A stretch of DNA of 32,627 nt from Betaproteobacteria bacterium (GTDB lineage Bacteria; Pseudomonadota; Gammaproteobacteria; Burkholderiales; Casimicrobiaceae): the NCBI GenBank assembly GCA_029884335.1, contig JAOUIA010000044.1, positions 1 to 32,627 of the forward strand. Direction: 5' to 3'. Shown in pieces: positions 28,940 through 32,627 of this stretch. The first letter of the stretch is position 1. Every line of letters begins with the position of its first letter. The notes under the pieces are model-generated. The model made no database searches and was not told the DNA's origin. It saw only the letters and a program-made list of their open reading frames with translations. Position numbers and translations under genes: made by a program.

Positions 28940-31126
28940 ATGCCGCGCAAGTCCGCTACACCCGCCCCACCGCCGCTCGACCGCGCGCGCATCCTCGCCG
29001 AGCTCCGCGAAGCCGGCGTGCCCGTGCCGCCGGACGAACTCGCGCGCGCGCTCAACCTCAAGCGGCGCGAGCGCGACGCCTTCGAGCGCGCGCTTGAGGA
29101 AGCCATCCGGGCCGGCGACGTGCTGGCCAACCGCAAGGGTGAACTCCTCGTCGCCGACAAGCTCGGCCTGGTGCGCGGCACCGTCCAGGGCCACCCGGAC
29201 GGGTACGGCTTCCTCGTGCCCGACGAGGGCGGCGACGACCTCTTCCTCTCGCCGCGCGAGATGCACAAGGCGTTGCACGGCGACCGCGCGGCGGCGCGCG
29301 TCACCGGCACCGATCGCCGCGGGCGCCCCGAAGGCGAGATCGTCGAGGTGCTCGCGCGCGCGAACCGGCAAGTCGTCGGCCGCCTGCACCACGAGCGCGG
29401 CGCGTGGTTCGTCGAGGCCGAGGACCGGCGCCTGTCCCAGGACATCCTCGTCGCGCCCGAGGACCGCGGCGCGGCGAAGGAAGGCGAGATCGTCGTCGTC
29501 GACCTGATCGCGCAGCCGTCCGAGCGCACGGAGGCCGCCGGGCGCGTCGTCGAGGTGCTCGGCCGGCCCACGGATCCCGGGATGGAGATCGAGATCGCGC
29601 TGCGAAAACACGCGCTACCGTTCCGGTTCTCCGCGGCCGCGCAGGCGCAGGCGGCGAAGCTGCCGCCCGAGGTCCGCGCGGCCGACCTGCGCGGGCGCGA
29701 GGACATTCGCGATCTCGCGCTGGTGACGATCGACGGCGAGACCGCGAAGGACTTCGACGACGCGGTCTACTGCGAGCGCAAGGGCCGCGGCTTCCGGCTC
29801 GTGGTCGCCATCGCCGACGTCTCCCACTACGTGCGCGACGGCGACGCGCTCGACGGCGACGCGCGCGAGCGCGGCAACTCGGTGTACTTCCCGCGCCGCG
29901 TCATCCCGATGCTCCCCGAGGAGCTGTCCAACGAGCTGTGCTCGCTCAAGCCGGCGGTCGACCGGCTGTGCGTGGTCTGCGACATGGACATCGGCCCGAA
30001 GGGAGCGATCCGCGGCTACCGCTTCTACCCTGCCGTCATGCACAGCCGCGCCCGGCTCACCTACACGAAGGTGTGGCGCTGGCTGTCCGAGCCCGCGACG
30101 CGCGAGGGCAAGGAGGCGCGCGAGCTCGGCGGCCAGCTCGACGACCTGTACGCGCTCTACAAGGTGCTCGCGGCGGCGCGCGAGGCGCGCGGAGCGATCG
30201 ACTTCGACACGGTCGAGCTCGCGCTCATCTTCGACGACGAGGGGCGCATCGAGCGCATCGTGCCGACGGCGCGCAACGACGCGCACCGGCTGATCGAGGA
30301 GTGCATGCTCGCGGCCAACGTCTGCACGGCCGACTTCCTGCGCGCGCACCAGCACCCGGCGCTCTACCGCGTGCACGAGGGACCGCCGCCGGAGAAGCTC
30401 GAGGCGCTGCGCGCCTTCCTCGGCAGCTCCGCGCTGAGCCTGAGCGGCGGCGACAAGCCGCAGCCCGCCGACTACGCGAAACTGCTGGCGAAGATCGACG
30501 GCCGTCCCGACGAGGCGCTGCTGCAGCAGGTGCTGCTGCGCTCGCTGTCGCAGGCACAGTACCACCCGGACAACGTCGGGCACTTCGGGCTGGCCTTCGA
30601 CGCCTACACGCACTTCACCTCGCCGATCCGCCGCTACCCCGACCTCACCGTGCACCGCGCGATCAAGGCCTGCCTCGCCGGCAAGCGCTACGTGCCGAAG
30701 GACACCGGCTGGGAGGCGCTCGGGCTGCACTGCTCGGCGACCGAGCGCCGCGCCGACGAGGCCACGCGCGACGTCGAGCGCTGGCTCAAGTGCTGGTACA
30801 TGAAGGACCGCATCGGCGAGGAGCACGACGGCACCATCAGCGGCGTGGCCGGCTTCGGCATCTTCGTCACGCTCGACGGCATGAACGTCGACGGGCTGGT
30901 GCACGTGACCGAGCTCGGCCGCGACTACTTCCACTTCGACAAGCTGCGCCATGCGCTGGTGGGCGAGCGCGGCGGGCGCGTGTTCCAGCTCGCCGGGCGC
31001 GTGCGCGTGAAGGTCGCGCGCGTGGACCTCGAGACTTCGAAGATCGACTTCGTGCTCGCCGACGAGGTCGCGGGCACGCGGGCCTCGCCCGGCCGCGGGG
31101 GGGCGGATGCGAAGGGCCGGCCGTAG
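28940..31126 (+). CDS. rnr: ribonuclease R
   Basis: Processive 3'-5' exoribonuclease of the RNB family that degrades structured RNA in the cytosol. The 728 residues follow the RNase R layout: N-terminal helical domain (about 12-75), two cold-shock domains (about 78-140 and 145-205), the catalytic RNB domain with DGETAKDFDDAV (Asp265, 271, 273, 274, the metal-binding set), and SPIRRYPDLTVHRA near its end, and a C-terminal S1 domain (about 625-710; GTISGVAGFGIFVTLDGMNV, GLVHVTELGRDYFHFD). The lysine-rich tail of the 813-residue E. coli enzyme is almost absent: only ~17 residues follow S1. ATG 28940 follows AGGGA. Its last 20 nt overlap the next gene. rlmB, common downstream in gammaproteobacteria, is not here. 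Confidence 0.97.
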   Translation: MPRKSATPAPPPLDRARILAELREAGVPVPPDELARALNLKRRERDAFERALEEAIRAGDVLANRKGELLVADKLGLVRGTVQGHPDGYGFLVPDEGGDDLFLSPREMHKALHGDRAAARVTGTDRRGRPEGEIVEVLARANRQVVGRLHHERGAWFVEAEDRRLSQDILVAPEDRGAAKEGEIVVVDLIAQPSERTEAAGRVVEVLGRPTDPGMEIEIALRKHALPFRFSAAAQAQAAKLPPEVRAADLRGREDIRDLALVTIDGETAKDFDDAVYCERKGRGFRLVVAIADVSHYVRDGDALDGDARERGNSVYFPRRVIPMLPEELSNELCSLKPAVDRLCVVCDMDIGPKGAIRGYRFYPAVMHSRARLTYTKVWRWLSEPATREGKEARELGGQLDDLYALYKVLAAAREARGAIDFDTVELALIFDDEGRIERIVPTARNDAHRLIEECMLAANVCTADFLRAHQHPALYRVHEGPPPEKLEALRAFLGSSALSLSGGDKPQPADYAKLLAKIDGRPDEALLQQVLLRSLSQAQYHPDNVGHFGLAFDAYTHFTSPIRRYPDLTVHRAIKACLAGKRYVPKDTGWEALGLHCSATERRADEATRDVERWLKCWYMKDRIGEEHDGTISGVAGFGIFVTLDGMNVDGLVHVTELGRDYFHFDKLRHALVGERGGRVFQLAGRVRVKVARVDLETSKIDFVLADEVAGTRASPGRGGADAKGRP

Positions 31127-32090
31127 GTCTTTTCTCCTGGCCGGCGCAGCGCTGCTCAGCGCTGCGCGGGGCGCGCCGGCGCAGACTCCGAAGCGCGTCC
31201 CGCGCGTCGGTTTCCTGTCGTCGGCCACGTCCCCGCGCCGCAGCGAGGCGTTCGTGCGCGGCATGAGCGAGCTGGGCTACGTGGAGGGACGCAGCGTCCG
31301 CGTCGAGATGCGCAGCGCCGACGGGCAGCGCGACCGGCTTGCGGCGCTCGCCGCCGAGCTGGTGCGCAGCGACATCGACGTCCTGGTGGCCGGCTCGACG
31401 ATCGCCGCGCGTGCGGCGAAGGCCGCCACGGCGGCGATCCCCGTCGTGTTCGCCGGGTCGAGCGATCCCGTCGCGGGAGGGCTCGTGGCCAGCCTCGCGC
31501 GTCCGGGTGGCAACCTGACGGGCGTCTCGCTCGCCTACGGCGGAGGGCTCGCCGGCAAGTGGGTCGAGCTGCTGAAAGATCTCGCGCCGCGCGTCACGCG
31601 GATCGCGCTGCTGTGGACGTCCACCAACCCCGCGTCGGCGCAGTTCGTCGAGGAAGCCGAGGCGACCGCCCGAAAGCTCAACGCGAAGACCGCCAGGCAC
31701 CACGCGGCCGTTCCCGGCGAGGTCGACGCGGCGCTTCGCGGCGTCGCGGCCAGCGGCGCGCAGGGCCTGGTGGTGATGCCCAGCCCGTTCTGGGTGGCAC
31801 AGCGCGACGCGCTCCTGGCATTCGCCGCCAAGCAGCGGCTGCCCGCGATGTACTTCGACGAGGAATTCGCGGAGGCCGGCGGGCTCGTGTCCTACGGCCC
31901 CAGCATCGCCGAAGCCTACCGGCTCGCAGCGTCCTACGTCGACAGGATCCTCAAGGGTGCGAAGCCGGGCGAGCTGCCGGTCCAGCAGCTCAACACCCAC
32001 GAGCTGGTCATCCACCGCGGCACGGCGCGGTCGCTGGGTCTCGCCATTCCGCCGTCGATCGCGGCGCGCTCGCCGCGGATGGTCGACTGA
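31107..32090 (+). CDS. orphan ABC-type solute-binding protein (PF04392-like)
   Basis: A 327-residue periplasmic protein of the same family as the gene at 10404-11384. It has a Tat- or Sec-type signal (RRAGRRSFLLAGAALLSAAR), then the landmarks SELGYVEGRSVRVEMRSADG, VLVAGSTIAARAAKAAT, PVVFAGSSDPVAGGLVASLA followed by RPGGNLTGVS, and a C-terminal YVDRILKGAKPGELPVQQ. It starts at ATG 31107 inside the rnr 3' end (20-nt overlap, other frame). No permease or ATPase is near, so ligand and partners are unknown. A twin-arginine followed by SFLL hints at Tat export but the motif is not perfect. Confidence 0.9.
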   Translation: MRRAGRRSFLLAGAALLSAARGAPAQTPKRVPRVGFLSSATSPRRSEAFVRGMSELGYVEGRSVRVEMRSADGQRDRLAALAAELVRSDIDVLVAGSTIAARAAKAATAAIPVVFAGSSDPVAGGLVASLARPGGNLTGVSLAYGGGLAGKWVELLKDLAPRVTRIALLWTSTNPASAQFVEEAEATARKLNAKTARHHAAVPGEVDAALRGVAASGAQGLVVMPSPFWVAQRDALLAFAAKQRLPAMYFDEEFAEAGGLVSYGPSIAEAYRLAASYVDRILKGAKPGELPVQQLNTHELVIHRGTARSLGLAIPPSIAARSPRMVD

Positions 32091-32103
32091 CCGCGCGCCG
32101 GCG

Positions 32104-32511
32104 CTACAGCGCGCGGGCGAACGCGAGCACGCACCACAGCGCCAGCACGAGCACGGCGGTCCACGACAGCGCACTGCCCCAGAAGCGGCCGATCGACACG
32201 CCGCTGCGCCCGGACAGGCCGTAGGCGTGCATCACGCGCCCCAGCACGATCGCGAGCCCGCAGGCGTGCAGCAGCAGCGGATCGGCGCGGTTGAGCTCGG
32301 CGACGAGCAGCAGCAGCACGCCGGGCACCGCCCACTCGACAGCGTTGCCGTGCACCCTGATCGCGCGCTGCAGGTCCTTGTCGCCGCCGTCGCCCAGGCC
32401 CACCTTGCGCGAGCGTCGCAGGCGCGAGACCAGTCCCGCGAGCACGACGAGCAGCACGCCGACGAGGCCGGCGTAGAGGGCGGTCACGGTTGGAATCGTC
32501 GCGGAGTTCAT
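32104..32511 (-). CDS. MAPEG family membrane protein
   Basis: A 135-residue protein with four hydrophobic helices (about 8-29, 58-72, 80-95, 112-132). The MAPEG signature is present: LQRAIRVHGNAVEWAVPGVL (about 47-66), matching the family pattern in which a basic loop leads to R-x-H-x-N-x-x-E. The family includes microsomal glutathione transferases and leukotriene synthases in eukaryotes; bacterial members are often assigned as glutathione-dependent enzymes with unknown substrate. It is convergent with the solute-binding-protein gene, with a 13-nt gap. ATG 32511 has a weak Shine-Dalgarno (AGGCAGCG). Its upstream region is the 14-bp tandem repeat. Confidence 0.88.
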   Translation of the reverse strand: MNSATIPTVTALYAGLVGVLLVVLAGLVSRLRRSRKVGLGDGGDKDLQRAIRVHGNAVEWAVPGVLLLLVAELNRADPLLLHACGLAIVLGRVMHAYGLSGRSGVSIGRFWGSALSWTAVLVLALWCVLAFARAL

Positions 32512-32530
32512 CGCTGCCTGCCTCGGTTTT

Positions 32531-32614
32531 CGCCCCTCACCCCCGGCCCCTCACCCCCGGCCCCTCCCCCCCGGCCCCTCACCCCCGGCCCCTCACCCCC
32601 CGCCCCTCCCCCCG
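32531..32614. repeat. six-unit 14-bp tandem repeat, G-rich on the minus strand
   Basis: Six consecutive 14-bp units of the form GGCCCCTCACCCCC (32531-32614), with variants: the first and last units begin CG, and units 3 and 6 carry a C in place of the A. The minus strand has runs of four to seven guanines separated by two to four bases, a pattern able to form several G-quadruplexes. It begins 20 nt upstream of the MAPEG ATG, on the G-rich coding side of that gene. The remaining 13 bases of the window (to 32627) show no feature. Confidence 0.92.
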
Positions 32615-32627
32615 CGGCCGCCGGGAC

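Noticed and set aside
32531-32614. CRISPR-like array
   Set aside because: The units are contiguous 14-bp repeats with no spacers and no cas gene nearby, so it is a simple tandem repeat.

Overview
This is a GC-rich (roughly 70 % by eye), densely packed chromosomal stretch from a betaproteobacterium, most likely of the Burkholderiales. The evidence is the gene order ndk-rlmN-pilW-rodZ-ispG-hisS-yfgM-bamB-der-hfq-hflX-hflK-hflC-DUF2065-hisZ-purA, a HisZ subunit, and several orphan periplasmic binding proteins of the Bug and PF04392 families, which are expanded in that group. I see no rRNA, CRISPR array, recognisable insertion sequence, prophage or plasmid gene.

Layout. (1) 1-5649, minus strand: a tartrate/D-malate dehydrogenase-like gene, then pntA-pntB (proton-translocating transhydrogenase), a small membrane-anchored protein of unknown role, and a CaiB/BaiF CoA-transferase cut by the left edge. 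(2) 5696-7907, plus strand: three membrane-protein genes (an isoprenylcysteine-methyltransferase-like protein, an EamA exporter, a TauE/SafE permease). (3) 7908-10391, plus: a structured leader, then accA (fatty-acid synthesis) overlapping tilS (tRNA-Ile lysidine synthetase). (4) 10404-12387, minus: two solute-binding proteins without transport partners. (5) 12565-28686, plus: a long housekeeping run covering nucleotide metabolism (ndk, purA, a phosphoribosyltransferase), RNA modification and translation (rlmN, hisS), isoprenoids (ispG), cell shape and pili (rodZ, pilW), envelope assembly (yfgM, bamB), GTPases (der, hflX), RNA chaperone (hfq), FtsH modulators (hflKC) and histidine synthesis (hisZ). 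(6) 28708-32627: a tRNA-Leu(CAG) on the minus strand, rnr on the plus strand with an overlapping solute-binding-protein gene, a MAPEG-family membrane protein on the minus strand, and a G/C-rich 14-bp tandem repeat at the right edge.

How the parts fit. Most genes are core functions coupled by short gaps or stop/start overlaps (pilW/rodZ, ispG/hisS, accA/tilS, DUF2065/hisZ, rnr/SBP). Two loci that are separate in E. coli, the ndk/rlmN-to-der region and the hfq-to-rnr region, lie end to end here. The metabolic block on the left could link a dicarboxylate dehydrogenase, which makes NADH, to PntAB, which converts NADH to NADPH; that link is inference from position only.

I found no convincing undescribed multi-gene system. 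The observations most worth a second look are a near-perfect 17-bp inverted repeat bracketing the accA leader, an in-frame insertion of about 39 residues just before the iron-sulfur motif of RlmN, a tandem repeat able to form G-quadruplexes upstream of the MAPEG gene, two tandem hairpins in the hfq leader, and a HisZ about 60 residues shorter than the usual betaproteobacterial form. All coordinates and domain calls come from reading the sequence; no database search was run.
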